In this document: positions 45,950 to 55,138 of the stretch, piece after piece
Numbering within the stretch: position 1 is the first letter of the stretch
Layout: each line of letters opens with the position of its first letter
Origin: Clostridium beijerinckii HUN142
Lineage (GTDB): Bacteria; Bacillota; Clostridia; Clostridiales; Clostridiaceae
Assembly (NCBI RefSeq): GCF_000621745.1
Contig: NZ_JHXK01000034.1
Span: 1 to 59,564 of the forward strand
DNA length: 59,564 nt
Direction of reading: 5' to 3'
The notes under the pieces: model-generated
What the model saw: only the letters and a program-made list of their open reading frames with translations
Told to the model about the DNA's origin: nothing
Database searches by the model: none
Program-made: the position numbers and the translations under genes

Positions 45950-47689
45950 TTACAGTTGATGCTTAAACTGACTGTTATAAAGTTCTGTATAAATTCCACC
46001 TTTATCTACAAGTTCATCATGATTTCCTCTTTCAAAAATTTTACCATTCTTCATTACAAGGATTATATCTGCATCACGTATAGTAGAAAGCCTATGAGCT
46101 ATAACAAAACTTGTACGTCCCTTCATCATTGAAAGAAATGCATTTTGTATTTTTAGTTCAGTTCTTGTATCTACATTGCTTGTTGCTTCATCTAATATAA
46201 GCATCGGTGGATCAATTAGCATTACTCTAGCTATAGTCAAGAGCTGCTTTTGACCTTCTGAAAGATTTCCTCCAGATTCAGTTATAAGCGTATCGTAACC
46301 ATCAGGGAGTCTTTTTATAAAACTATGAATAAAGGCAGCTTTGGCTGCATTTTCAATTTCTTCTAACGTAGCATTTGGTTTACCATAAGCAATATTTTGC
46401 CTTATAGTTCCTTCAAATAGCCATGTATCCTGAAGAACCATTCCCAATTGACTTCTAACATTGTTCTTAGTTAGGCTATTTATTTCTTTTCCATCTATAG
46501 TAATTTTGCCGTTATCCAAATCATAAAATCTCATAAGCAAATTAACAATAGTGGTTTTTCCAGCACCAGTTGGTCCTACAATAGCTATTGTGCTTCCTTT
46601 TTTTATATTAACGCTGAAATTTTCTATAAGTGGAACTTCCTTATTATAAGAAAATGATACATTGTCAAACTCAATATTTCCATCACAGCTCTCTATATTT
46701 TCAGCTTCTTTAAAATCTGCTTTCTCTGGCTCCTCATCTATAATAGAAAATATTCTTTCACAAGATGCAAGGGCGGCTTGAAGCTGAGTAGCTACACTGG
46801 TAATGTTGTTTATTGGTTGTGAAAATTGAGTTGAATAAGTTAAAAAACTTGAAATCACACCAACACTTAATCCACTTAAAACTGAAAGTATTCCTCCAAC
46901 AAGTCCAACTAAAATATATGTAATATTGTTTACAAATCTTGTAGCTGGATTTGTAAGTGATGAATAAAACTGAGCAAGCTGCCCACACTTATAAAGCCTT
47001 GAATTAATTCCAGAAAAATTTTCCTCAGCTCTTTTTTCATATCCAAAAAGTCTTACTACTTTTTGACTTCCTACAATTTCTTCTATATAACCATTTAATT
47101 CTCCTAAAGTCTTTTGCTGCTCTTTAAACATTTTATTTGATCTTTTTGTTATGAAGGAAGCAATAAGAAAACATAAAGGTGTCATTAAAACTATAACTAA
47201 AGTTAATTTAAAGCTTAAACTTACCATTAAAATGAGTGAACTTATTATAGTTATGATTCCTGGATAAATTTGTGTTATTCCTTGAAATAACCCATCTGAA
47301 ACATTGTCCATATCATTTGTAAGTCTGCTTATAATATCTCCATGAGGCGTTTTATCAAAATATTTTAAAGGCAGAGAACTTATCTTATTTAATGCTTCAT
47401 TTCTAAGATCCTTTACTGTACTATATGCTACGATATTAGCCACAATAGTAAATAACCATGTAAATAACGCACTTATTACATATATTACTCCAAGTATTAT
47501 AATTGTCTTAATTAATCCATCAAAATCGACTTCACCTTTAGCAGCTATGTGATCAATAGCTTTCCCTACTATTAATGGCATAAATGCTATAAGTACATTA
47601 CTTATCAGTGCAAATATCAAAGATGCAAACAAATACCCTTTATATTTTGAAACATAACCAATTAATCTAGAAAATGTACTTTTTTTCAT
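45950..47689 (-). CDS. ABC exporter half, ATP-binding and membrane protein
   Basis: A 579-residue type IV ABC half-transporter: six membrane helices (1-320) then a nucleotide-binding domain with Walker A IVGPTGAGKTTIVNLL, Q-loop LQDTWLFEGT, signature here LSEGQKQLLTIAR (the usual LSGGQ has Glu), Walker B PPMLILDEATSNVD and the switch His in VIAHRLSTI. With the protein at 47690 it should form a heterodimer like LmrCD or BmrCD. Its ATG follows the upstream stop directly and its ribosome-binding site lies in the last codons of that gene, so translation is coupled. Confidence 0.92.
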   Translation of the reverse strand: MKKSTFSRLIGYVSKYKGYLFASLIFALISNVLIAFMPLIVGKAIDHIAAKGEVDFDGLIKTIIILGVIYVISALFTWLFTIVANIVAYSTVKDLRNEALNKISSLPLKYFDKTPHGDIISRLTNDMDNVSDGLFQGITQIYPGIITIISSLILMVSLSFKLTLVIVLMTPLCFLIASFITKRSNKMFKEQQKTLGELNGYIEEIVGSQKVVRLFGYEKRAEENFSGINSRLYKCGQLAQFYSSLTNPATRFVNNITYILVGLVGGILSVLSGLSVGVISSFLTYSTQFSQPINNITSVATQLQAALASCERIFSIIDEEPEKADFKEAENIESCDGNIEFDNVSFSYNKEVPLIENFSVNIKKGSTIAIVGPTGAGKTTIVNLLMRFYDLDNGKITIDGKEINSLTKNNVRSQLGMVLQDTWLFEGTIRQNIAYGKPNATLEEIENAAKAAFIHSFIKRLPDGYDTLITESGGNLSEGQKQLLTIARVMLIDPPMLILDEATSNVDTRTELKIQNAFLSMMKGRTSFVIAHRLSTIRDADIILVMKNGKIFERGNHDELVDKGGIYTELYNSQFKHQL

Positions 47690-49423
47690 TTACATAGCCT
47701 CCTTTGTAATTTGAGAGCTACATATTTCTCTATAAACTTCTGACTCTTTAAGCAATTGTTCATGTGTTCCAACTCCTGCGAGTTTCCCGTCATCTAATAC
47801 AATTATTAGATCAGCATCCTTTATAGTGCTTATTCTTTGAGTTACCATAATTACAGTTGTATCACTAGAATTTTCTTTAAGAGCTTTTCTAAGTGCAGCA
47901 TCTGTAGCATAATCAAGAGCACTTAAACTGTCATCCATTATTAATATCTCAAGTTTCTTTATTAAGGCTCTTGCTATAGTAAGTCTTTGTTTTTGACCAC
48001 CGGAGAAATTAACCCCACCTTGGGATATATATGTGTCATATTTTTCAGGCATTTTTTCTATAAAATCTGCTGCCATTCCAATTTCAGCTGCCTTCTTAAC
48101 TTCACTCATACTTGCATCTTGAGCACCCCATCTTATATTTTCTGATACAGTGCCAGTAAATAAAACAGCTTTTTGGGGAACTAACCCTATATTATTATCA
48201 AGTTCTCTTTTATAATAATCTCTAACATTAATTCCATTTAGCATCACATCTCCTTTGCTTGTATCATATAGCCTAGGTATTAAATTAACTAAAGTTGTTT
48301 TTCCTGAACCTGTACCACCTATTATCCCAACCATTTGTCCTCTTTTTATTTCAAAAGAAATATTACTTATTGCATCTTCCTTAGATCCTTTATAAGAAAA
48401 AGATACATTATCAAATTTAATTATTGGAATATCTTTATTTATATTTTTACTAAACTCAGAATTCCCATTGTACTTAATACTTGGTTCTGTTCTAAACACC
48501 TCATTTACACGAGCTGCACTAGCAGCTGCTTTAGTAAAAGTAACTATAAGGCTAGCAAGTACTATAAGCGCTGATAATACCATATTTATATAATTTATAT
48601 AAGCTATAACCTGTCCTGTTGTCATTCCACCTACATTTACCCTTATTCCTCCAAACCAAATTACAGCCATAAGTGCGAAATTCATTATTATACTTGTAAC
48701 GGGATTCATAAGTGCCGATATTTTCCCCACCTTAATTGCAGTGCTTGAAAGTTCTTCATTAGATTCTCTAAATCTTACTTTTTCACCTTCTACTCTTGAA
48801 AATGCTCTTATAACTCTTACTCCAGATAAATTTTCTCTTAAAATAAGCGATAACTTATCAAGTTTTTTTTGAACCACCTTATATAGAGGAAGAGATTTAT
48901 TCATAATAAGATATATTGCAAAAGCAAAGAACGGAATCGATAAATACATTATAAGCGACAATTTAACGTCAAGATACATAGCCATTATAATTCCGCCAAC
49001 ACAAAGAAACGGAACCCTTATAGCAAGTCTTATAAGCATTGCAAGACCAAGTTGAAGTTGATTTACATCATTTGTAACACGATTAATAAGAGATGGTGTC
49101 CCAAAATCATCAATCTCATTATATGAAAAAGTTCCTATCTTTTTAAACATCTCATTTCTAAGAGCTGTCCCAAATCCCTGTGAAGCAATAGATGCAAAAT
49201 ACTGGCATGTAAAAGATGATAATACGCCTAAAACTGCCATAAAAAGCATTATTAATCCTATTTCAAATATGTAATTTATATTTTTCGTTTCTATCCCTTT
49301 ATCTGTTATAAATATCATTATTGTTGGTATTGATATTTCAAATACAGCTTCGAGCAACTTAAATATAGGACCTAATATAACTTGTCTTTTATATGGTTTT
49401 ACGAATTTTAATAAATAATTCAA
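47690..49423 (-). CDS. ABC exporter half, ATP-binding and membrane protein
   Basis: A 577-residue half-transporter. After six membrane helices its ATP-binding domain has Walker A IIGGTGSGKTTLVNLIPRLY, signature NFSGGQKQRLTIARAL, Walker B KKLEILIMDDSLSALDYATD and VTQRISTI. Walker B ends in Asp-Asp instead of the catalytic Asp-Glu, and the switch His is Gln, the typical degenerate site of heterodimeric exporters. It is thus the regulatory half; the partner at 45950 supplies the active ATPase residues. The substrate is unknown, perhaps a drug or peptide. First gene of the pair, divergent from a LysR regulator. Confidence 0.92.
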   Translation of the reverse strand: MNYLLKFVKPYKRQVILGPIFKLLEAVFEISIPTIMIFITDKGIETKNINYIFEIGLIMLFMAVLGVLSSFTCQYFASIASQGFGTALRNEMFKKIGTFSYNEIDDFGTPSLINRVTNDVNQLQLGLAMLIRLAIRVPFLCVGGIIMAMYLDVKLSLIMYLSIPFFAFAIYLIMNKSLPLYKVVQKKLDKLSLILRENLSGVRVIRAFSRVEGEKVRFRESNEELSSTAIKVGKISALMNPVTSIIMNFALMAVIWFGGIRVNVGGMTTGQVIAYINYINMVLSALIVLASLIVTFTKAAASAARVNEVFRTEPSIKYNGNSEFSKNINKDIPIIKFDNVSFSYKGSKEDAISNISFEIKRGQMVGIIGGTGSGKTTLVNLIPRLYDTSKGDVMLNGINVRDYYKRELDNNIGLVPQKAVLFTGTVSENIRWGAQDASMSEVKKAAEIGMAADFIEKMPEKYDTYISQGGVNFSGGQKQRLTIARALIKKLEILIMDDSLSALDYATDAALRKALKENSSDTTVIMVTQRISTIKDADLIIVLDDGKLAGVGTHEQLLKESEVYREICSSQITKEAM

Positions 49424-49507
49424 GATTTATCCCCCTATCTGTAATGTCTTATTGAATATTGTTAAAATTTCCTTTATCATTATAACAAAAACATATCTAT
49501 ATAAAAA

Positions 49508-49544
49508 ATACATAATATGTATCAATGCCATACATTTTTTGTAT
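49508..49544. promoter_or_regulatory. Paired LysR-type operator
   Basis: Two ATAC-N7-GTAT dyads (49508-49522 and 49530-49544), centred 22 bp apart, that is two helical turns on one DNA face. They lie in the 139 bp gap between the ABC operon and the divergent LysR gene, as expected for the recognition and activation sites of such a regulator. Confidence 0.65.
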
Positions 49545-49562
49545 ATGAGAAGGTGAATAAGA

Positions 49563-50429
49563 ATGGATATTAAACAATTAAAATATTTCTATACAATTGC
49601 AGAAGAAGGTCAAATAACAAATGCTGCCAAAAGACTTCATATGGCTCAGCCTCCTTTAAGCTATCAGTTAAAAAACTTAGAAGATGAGCTCGGCGTTAAA
49701 CTGGTTGAAAGAGGAAGTCGAAGTATAAAACTTACCGATGCTGGAGTTATACTTTATAAACGTGCTAAGCAGATATTATCTTTAGCAAAATCTACAGAAA
49801 ATGAATTAAAAGATTTTAAGCAAGGAAATCATGGAACCTTATCCATAGGTACTGTATCTTCATCTGGAGCATCACTTTTAGATAGTAGATTAAATATATT
49901 CCACGAAAAATATCCTTTTATAAATTTTGAAATTCATGAAGGGAATACCTATGAATTATTAGAATCACTAGATAAGGGTATAATTGAAATTGCTATTGTA
50001 CGAACTCCATTTAATAGTTCTGGAGTAAACTCAATTTTATTACCCCAAGAGCCTATGGTTGCAGCTATGAGACAGGACCTAAATTGGACTGATAGTGAAA
50101 TTATAAAAATTACTGAATTAAATAACAAACCATTAATATTTTATAGAAGATTTGAAAGCCTCATATTTAAAGTATGCCAAGATTTTAATTTTCAGCCAAA
50201 TGTATTTTGTAAAAATGACGATGCACGGACTTCACTGCTTTGGGCAAATTCTGGACTTGGAATCGCCATAGTACCAAAATCCGCAATAAAATTAATAGGC
50301 TCTTCAAATATAATTTACAAAGAAATTGATAGTGATATATTAACAACTCAAATAGCTATAATATGGTCAAAAACAGGCTATTTATCATCTGCAGGCAAAA
50401 ATTTTTTAGACCTATTCGAAAATACGTAA
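49563..50429 (+). CDS. LysR-family transcriptional regulator
   Basis: A 288-residue regulator. The winged helix-turn-helix covers residues 1-60 (MDIKQLKYFYTIAEEGQITN, then AAKRLHMAQPPLSYQLKNLE). Residues 88-288 form the two-lobed effector domain (LSIGTVSSSGASLLDSRLNI, IAIVRTPFNSSGV, SGLGIAIVPKSA). It probably controls the divergent ABC exporter and itself through the paired dyads at 49508. The effector cannot be deduced. AGAAGGTG precedes the ATG. Confidence 0.9.
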   Translation: MDIKQLKYFYTIAEEGQITNAAKRLHMAQPPLSYQLKNLEDELGVKLVERGSRSIKLTDAGVILYKRAKQILSLAKSTENELKDFKQGNHGTLSIGTVSSSGASLLDSRLNIFHEKYPFINFEIHEGNTYELLESLDKGIIEIAIVRTPFNSSGVNSILLPQEPMVAAMRQDLNWTDSEIIKITELNNKPLIFYRRFESLIFKVCQDFNFQPNVFCKNDDARTSLLWANSGLGIAIVPKSAIKLIGSSNIIYKEIDSDILTTQIAIIWSKTGYLSSAGKNFLDLFENT

Positions 50430-50471
50430 AATTTTAATATGAAACTTGATTACTTTTTTAAGTTAAGTTAC

Positions 50472-50492
50472 TCACCTACTAAAAGTAGGTGG
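50472..50492. other. Short hairpin after the LysR gene
   Basis: CACCTACT pairs with AGTAGGTG around AAA. There is no T-run, so it is not a standard terminator. Such hairpins also occur at the ends of IS200/IS605 elements, but no transposase is present. Nothing else is recognisable in 50493-50670. Confidence 0.35.
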
Positions 50493-50670
50493 ATTTAATG
50501 TATATTAACATAGTCTTTTCCAATACTTTCTCTAACAATAATAATATTTTTCGCTTCCCTCAACCTTGTCTGTTTAATTTTCGCAATCTTGAAACTATTG
50601 GCTTACTTACTACTTTGTATATACTTGTTACGCATATGACATGATATTTTAGAATTTTTACATAATGGTA

Positions 50671-50698
50671 TTGACAAATTATAATTTAGTTTTATAAT
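50671..50698 (+). promoter_or_regulatory. Promoter of ahpCF
   Basis: TTGACA (50671-50676), 16 bp, TATAAT (50693-50698). Transcription should start near 50705, next to the Fur-type box. Confidence 0.85.
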
Positions 50699-50707
50699 TA
50701 TCTTAAG

Positions 50708-50722
50708 TGATAATCATTATCA
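50708..50722. promoter_or_regulatory. Fur-type operator at the ahpCF start site
   Basis: TGATAATCATTATCA is a perfect 7-1-7 inverted repeat, identical to the core Fur box of Firmicutes; a PerR box would have TTATAAT arms. It covers the predicted transcription start, so binding should repress. A further half site TGATAAT lies at 50731. Confidence 0.85.
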
Positions 50723-50792
50723 TTATTAAGTGATAATATTTAAAAACAAATTATAATTTAAATATAAAATGAATTTTAGGAGGTAACATATT

Positions 50793-51356
50793 ATGTCATT
50801 AATAGGAACAGAAGTAAAACAATTTAAAGCATCAGCTTACAAAAACGGTGAATTTATAGATATCACTGAAGAAAATTTCAAAGGTAAATGGAGTGTGGTT
50901 TGTTTTTATCCAGCAGATTTCACATTCGTATGCCCTACTGAATTAGAAGATTTACAAGATAATTATGAAACTCTAAAAGGACTTGGCGCTGAAGTATATT
51001 CAGTTTCAACAGATACTCACTACACACATAAAGCATGGCACGATAGTTCAGAAGCCATTAAAAAGATAACTTACACTATGATTGGTGATCCTTCACATAC
51101 ATTATCACGCAACTTTGATGTATTGATTGAGTCTGACGGGCTTGCAGATCGTGGTACTTTTATCATTGATCCAGATGGTGTTATTCAAGCAATTGAAATT
51201 AATGCTGGTAATATCGGGCGTGATGCAGCTGTAATAGTTAATAAAATTAAAGCTGCTCAATATGTTAGAAATAATCCTGGCGAAGTTTGCCCAGCAAAAT
51301 GGAAAGAAGGCGCATCAACACTTAAACCAAGCCTAGATCTTGTAGGAAAGATCTAA
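50793..51356 (+). CDS. ahpC: Alkyl hydroperoxide reductase, peroxiredoxin subunit
   Basis: A 187-residue typical 2-Cys peroxiredoxin. The peroxidatic Cys-47 lies in [17 protein letters not shown] and the resolving Cys-166 in [11 protein letters not shown]; the length and both motifs fit the AhpC class of E. coli and Bacillus. It reduces hydrogen peroxide and organic hydroperoxides, and AhpF re-reduces its disulfide. AGGAGG precedes the ATG. Its operon with ahpF is driven by the promoter at 50671 under the Fur-type box. Confidence 0.96.
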   Translation: MSLIGTEVKQFKASAYKNGEFIDITEENFKGKWSVVCFYPADFTFVCPTELEDLQDNYETLKGLGAEVYSVSTDTHYTHKAWHDSSEAIKKITYTMIGDPSHTLSRNFDVLIESDGLADRGTFIIDPDGVIQAIEINAGNIGRDAAVIVNKIKAAQYVRNNPGEVCPAKWKEGASTLKPSLDLVGKI

Positions 51357-51367
51357 GAGGTACGCCT

Positions 51368-52897
51368 ATGATACTAGATAAAGATATAAAACAACAATTA
51401 GCTCAATATCTTGAACTTATGGAAGGCAATGTACTTATAAAAGTCAGCGCTGCTTCCGATGATGTATCCAACACTATGATTGCTCTAATAGATGAATTAG
51501 TTGCTATGTCTCCAAAAATAAAAGCTGAAAAGTCAAAACTATTAAGAACTCCAAGCTTTAGCATAAATCGTGATGATGAAGAAACTGGTATAGTTTTTGC
51601 AGGAATCCCTTTAGGACATGAATTTAATTCATTAATATTAGCCCTTCTACAAGTTAGCGGAAGAGCTCCCAAAATTGATCAGAAGACAATTGATTCAGTT
51701 AAAAACATTAAAGGAGAATACCATTTTGAAACTTATATTAGTTTAAGCTGCCATAACTGTCCAGAAGTTGTTCAATCTCTAAATCTAATTAGCATTCTTA
51801 ATCCAAATGTCACTCATACAATGATTGATGGTGCTGTTTTCAAAGAAGAAATAGAGAGTAAAAACATACTTGCAGTACCATCGATTTATTTAAATGGAGA
51901 ATTTTTTGCAAGTGGTCGAATGACTACTGAAGAAATTCTTGCTAAAATCGGAAATTCTCCACCTTTAGAAGATTTTACAGATAAAGATCCATACGATATG
52001 CTTGTTGTTGGCGGCGGTCCAGCCGGAGCAAGTGCTGCTATTTATGCCGCACGTAAAGGCATTCGCACAGGAATTATCGTTGAACGCTTTGGTGGCCAAG
52101 TATTAGATACTATAGGAATCGAAAACTTTATAAGCGTAAAATATACAGAAGGACCTAAACTTGCAGCAAGTCTTGAGGAGCATGTTAAAGACTATAATGT
52201 TGATATAATAAATTTACAACGTGCTAAGACTTTAAAAAAGAAAGACCTTATTGAAATAGAACTAGAAAATGGTGCTCTTTTAAAGAGTAAAACTGTAATA
52301 ATTTCGACAGGTGCTCGTTGGAGAAACGTTGGTATTCCTGGAGAAGAAGAATTTAAGAATAAAGGTGTGACATATTGTCCTCACTGTGATGGTCCTTTGT
52401 TTAAAGGGAAACATGTAGCAGTAATAGGTGGAGGTAATTCAGGCATTGAAGCTGCTATTGACCTTGCCGGAATTGCTAATCACGTAACTGTTTTTGAATT
52501 TATGCCAGAACTTAAAGCAGATTCAGTTTTACAAGATCGTCTTTACAGTTTGAATAATATAACTGTTCTAAAAAATGTTCAGACTAAAGAAATTACTGGC
52601 ACCAATAAGGTAAACGGAATTACCTATATTGAACGTGACACAGAAGAAGTTAAACATATTGAATTAGATGGTATATTCGTTCAAATTGGACTTGTACCAA
52701 ATACTGATTGGCTAGGCGAAACAATTGAACGCAATAAATCAGGTGAAATTATAATTGATAACCATGGTGCCACCAATGTACCAGGAGTATTTGCTGCAGG
52801 AGACTGCACTAATACCCCATACAAGCAAATAATTATTTCCATGGGATCAGGAGCAACATCTGCTTTAGGCGCATTTGATTATCTAATAAGAAATTAA
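51368..52897 (+). CDS. ahpF: Alkyl hydroperoxide reductase, flavoprotein subunit
   Basis: A 509-residue flavoprotein. The N-terminal double thioredoxin fold holds the CHNC disulfide (Cys-128, Cys-131) that reduces AhpC. The thioredoxin reductase-like part has FAD motif VVGGGPAGASAAIYAARKG, the redox pair CPHC (337, 340), NADH motif VIGGGNSGIEAAIDLAG and the closing VPGVFAAGDCTN. It passes electrons from NAD(P)H to AhpC. It begins 11 bp after ahpC with an AAGAGG site over the ahpC stop, so the two are co-translated. A strong terminator follows. Confidence 0.96.
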   Translation: MILDKDIKQQLAQYLELMEGNVLIKVSAASDDVSNTMIALIDELVAMSPKIKAEKSKLLRTPSFSINRDDEETGIVFAGIPLGHEFNSLILALLQVSGRAPKIDQKTIDSVKNIKGEYHFETYISLSCHNCPEVVQSLNLISILNPNVTHTMIDGAVFKEEIESKNILAVPSIYLNGEFFASGRMTTEEILAKIGNSPPLEDFTDKDPYDMLVVGGGPAGASAAIYAARKGIRTGIIVERFGGQVLDTIGIENFISVKYTEGPKLAASLEEHVKDYNVDIINLQRAKTLKKKDLIEIELENGALLKSKTVIISTGARWRNVGIPGEEEFKNKGVTYCPHCDGPLFKGKHVAVIGGGNSGIEAAIDLAGIANHVTVFEFMPELKADSVLQDRLYSLNNITVLKNVQTKEITGTNKVNGITYIERDTEEVKHIELDGIFVQIGLVPNTDWLGETIERNKSGEIIIDNHGATNVPGVFAAGDCTNTPYKQIIISMGSGATSALGAFDYLIRN

Positions 52898-52901
52898 TAA
52901 G

Positions 52902-52946
52902 AAATCCCTTTGCTATAAAAAAATATTAGCGCAAAGGGATTTTTTA
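52902..52946 (+). terminator. Intrinsic terminator of ahpCF
   Basis: AAATCCCTTTGC pairs with GCAAAGGGATTT, followed by TTTTATTTT. Confidence 0.93.
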
Positions 52947-53001
52947 TTTTTCTATATTCTAAATTATTCTTTTAATCTGAAAAATTAAATCATTTTAAAT
53001 T

Positions 53002-53157
53002 TTAATTCTTTCCAACTATTCCTTCTGTTTTTCCTCTACCTTTATCTTTATTATTAGGAAAACCAATTTCTGCGCCAACATCTGACTTCACCGTATTTGA
53101 ATCAGTTCTTTTTCTGGATAATGAATTTTTATGTACTCCACTATTATTTAATGACAT
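53002..53157 (-). CDS. Small Lys/Asn/Gly-rich protein, 51 residues
   Basis: Begins MSLNNSGVHKNSLSRKRTDS and ends NNKDKGRGKTEGIVGKN; it is basic, hydrophilic and probably unfolded, somewhat like minor small acid-soluble spore proteins, although no SASP motif is present. A very good GGGAGGT site lies before the ATG, which argues that it is real. It converges on ahpF from the opposite strand. The family is not recognised. Confidence 0.6.
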   Translation of the reverse strand: MSLNNSGVHKNSLSRKRTDSNTVKSDVGAEIGFPNNKDKGRGKTEGIVGKN

Positions 53158-53310
53158 TTGAATCTACCTCCCTTAATTATAATTTTGTTTTGCAGTAATA
53201 TATTAACCACAATTATAAATTATACTCGGTAGAAATGTTGCCTAAAAAGAATCAAAAACTTAATATAGCTACTTTCATCCACTCTTTATAAAACCTATCT
53301 AAAGGCTTAA

Positions 53311-53946
53311 TTAAAAATTTCTCTTTGCTCCATGATCCATCAATATATTTTCAATAGATTTATTTTTACACAGATATAATGGAGTGTGACCCACGTTATT
53401 CTTTGAGCTTATATCTAATCCAAGAGAAACTACTTCATTTAAGTATTCTTCAAATTTATCACTATCACTGCAAGTTAAATAATCATCATGCAAAAGAGTA
53501 TTGCCATACTTATCTCTATGCTTAATATCTGCGCCATATTTGATAAGAAGGTTTAAAAGTTCTACCGAATAATTAAAGTTACAATAAAAGATAGGAGTTT
53601 TTCCTGATATATTTTCAGCATTTACTTTAGATCCTTTCTCTAATAATAATCTAATAACATCCATCTTAGGACTTACTCTTGCGCAGATTCTATGTAAAGG
53701 TATCTCTTTCAAATAACTTTGATTACTATTTATATCAGCACCATTACTTACTAAAAGTTGTATTACTTCAAAGTAATTTTTCTCACAATTATCTATAGCA
53801 AAATGAAGCAGGCTGGTATCATTATATTTGTCATTAACATTTCCGCCATTTGTTATAAAATTTTTAAGTTCATCCAAATTCCCTTCTTTTATTATTCTCA
53901 AAATAGATTTTGGTTGTGAACCAAACAAAATTTCATGAATTTTCAT
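53311..53946 (-). CDS. Ankyrin-repeat protein
   Basis: A 211-residue cytoplasmic protein made of about five ankyrin repeats: LDELKNFITNGGNVNDKYND, TSLLHFAIDNCEKNYFEVIQ, IPLHRICARVSPKMDVIRLL, TPIFYCNFNYSVELLNLLIK, NTLLHDDYL and HTPLYLCKNKSIENILMDHG. Such repeats bind proteins; the partner is unknown. I chose the ATG at 53946 because GGAGGTAATTATC precedes it; a TTG five codons upstream overlaps this site. It is a single gene. Confidence 0.88.
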   Translation of the reverse strand: MKIHEILFGSQPKSILRIIKEGNLDELKNFITNGGNVNDKYNDTSLLHFAIDNCEKNYFEVIQLLVSNGADINSNQSYLKEIPLHRICARVSPKMDVIRLLLEKGSKVNAENISGKTPIFYCNFNYSVELLNLLIKYGADIKHRDKYGNTLLHDDYLTCSDSDKFEEYLNEVVSLGLDISSKNNVGHTPLYLCKNKSIENILMDHGAKRNF

Positions 53947-54094
53947 GATAATTACCTCCAATAAATTACTACATATTTTTTACTATCTTTAATTTAAATA
54001 ATTTCCTCATAAGTCAATACTTTCTTATTTTAATTCTTCTATACATTTTAACATCTATTTCGTCAATTTTTCAATGTTAATATTCGTTAAATTC

Positions 54095-54198
54095 CATATA
54101 TTCTAAAAACTCCAACTCATCGAAGTTTATCTCAAACATTAGATAATATAACAAGTATTTTATAAAAAATTAACTATATTATTTAGAATTCATATATT
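54095..54198. repeat. Dispersed AT-rich repeat, family 2, copy 3
   Basis: Left end CATATATTCTAAAAAC and right end TTTAGAATTCATATAT are imperfect inverted repeats, so the unit looks like a small MITE of about 104 bp. The core TCATCGAAGTTTATCTCAAA matches copies 1 and 2. A separate small hairpin, TTAGTTCTA/TAGAACTAA, lies at 54209-54233; the rest of 53947-54490 is gene-free. Confidence 0.6.
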
Positions 54199-54490
54199 TC
54201 GGTACAAAAAATTAGTTCTATCCGAACTAGAACTAATAAATTGAGTTTATTGGTTTCTAAATACTGTCAATAATACAAATCTTATGTATATAAATTTATA
54301 TTTTCTAATAATTTAATATCTCTTTATATATTATTTACCTAGATTAAAATGCTCATATTATCCGAACAAAACAGCATGTATATTTATACAATATTTTAGC
54401 ATTATTTGTAGTATGATTTTTTTTGAAAAATTATATTATGTAGATTATAATTTATTTTATGTGTATAAATTAGTAAAAAGAGGTACTATC

Positions 54491-54649
54491 ATGAATAAAT
54501 TTGAATTATTTAAATTGAGATATAACATCCGTTTAAGAAAGTGTCTCCTAAATAAGATGCTTTATATTCTTTCTCCTAGAAATAAAATCGTTATTCATAT
54601 TTCTCAAAATTTGGACAAACATATTGTTACATACCAAAAAAAGGCCTAA
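54491..54649 (+). CDS. Spo0E-like aspartyl-phosphate phosphatase, small
   Basis: A 52-residue protein: MNKFELFKLRYNIRLRKCLL forms the first helix and KIVIHISQNLDKHIVTYQKK the second, with the SQxLD core of Spo0E proteins (dephosphorylation of Spo0A~P). The ATG at 54491 has AGAGGTAC at the right distance; an earlier in-frame ATG at 54413 would add 26 residues with no ribosome-binding site. The terminator hairpin starts inside the last codons. Third member of this family in the window, and the only one on the plus strand. Confidence 0.75.
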   Translation: MNKFELFKLRYNIRLRKCLLNKMLYILSPRNKIVIHISQNLDKHIVTYQKKA

Positions 54650-54673
54650 GAATGAGGATCTTAGCCTTTTTTT
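54636..54673 (+). terminator. Intrinsic terminator overlapping a Spo0E-like gene
   Basis: AAAAAGGCCTAAGA pairs with TCTTAGCCTTTTT around ATGAGGA, followed by TTTA. The stem contains the stop codon. Confidence 0.88.
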
Positions 54674-54978
54674 ATGATTACTCATCTCTCTCATAATCAT
54701 TAATATTATACCCATTTCCATTTTACTATCTTTCAACAATATCTTTACTTATTTTTATACTGCTTTTTTATATATAAATGCTTTTAATAATATTAAATTT
54801 CGCTTTTAATACTTCTTTCCCCACGATACGTAATCTTCATTTTTTATTTCTCATAGTTAATAATTAGATTTTTGTTTATATTAAGTTAATAAATTTGACA
54901 CATTGATGTAACATTAATAATATAAAATTAAATTTGTAAAGTAGTTAAAGCATTATTATTTATCCCCTTAAATAATAA

Positions 54979-55020
54979 TAAAAGAATGACTTATTTCCCT
55001 AATTAAGTCATTCTTTTTTG
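54979..55020. terminator. Bidirectional intrinsic terminator
   Basis: AAAGAATGACTTA pairs with TAAGTCATTCTTT, with T-runs both ways. It is 120 bp beyond the wall-binding protein gene. The remaining part of 54674-55138 holds nothing recognisable. Confidence 0.8.
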
Positions 55021-55138
55021 TATTGTGTAATATTATTTAGGCAATTTGAAATATTTGATAATTCAAATACACAAAATGTTATTTAACTACACAAACTTAA
55101 ATGTGATTTGGCTCCTCACAGTATTTTCAATATATTTT

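Noticed and set aside
46758..46988. A 76-codon minus-strand frame inside the ABC transporter gene
   Set aside because: It is an out-of-frame shadow of the transporter; the composition is Trp/Cys/Tyr-rich and unlike a real protein.
50472..50640. IS200/IS605 remnant after the LysR gene
   Set aside because: There is a hairpin of the right kind, but the neighbouring frame (KIKQTRLREAKNIIIVRES) matches no transposase motif that I can name.
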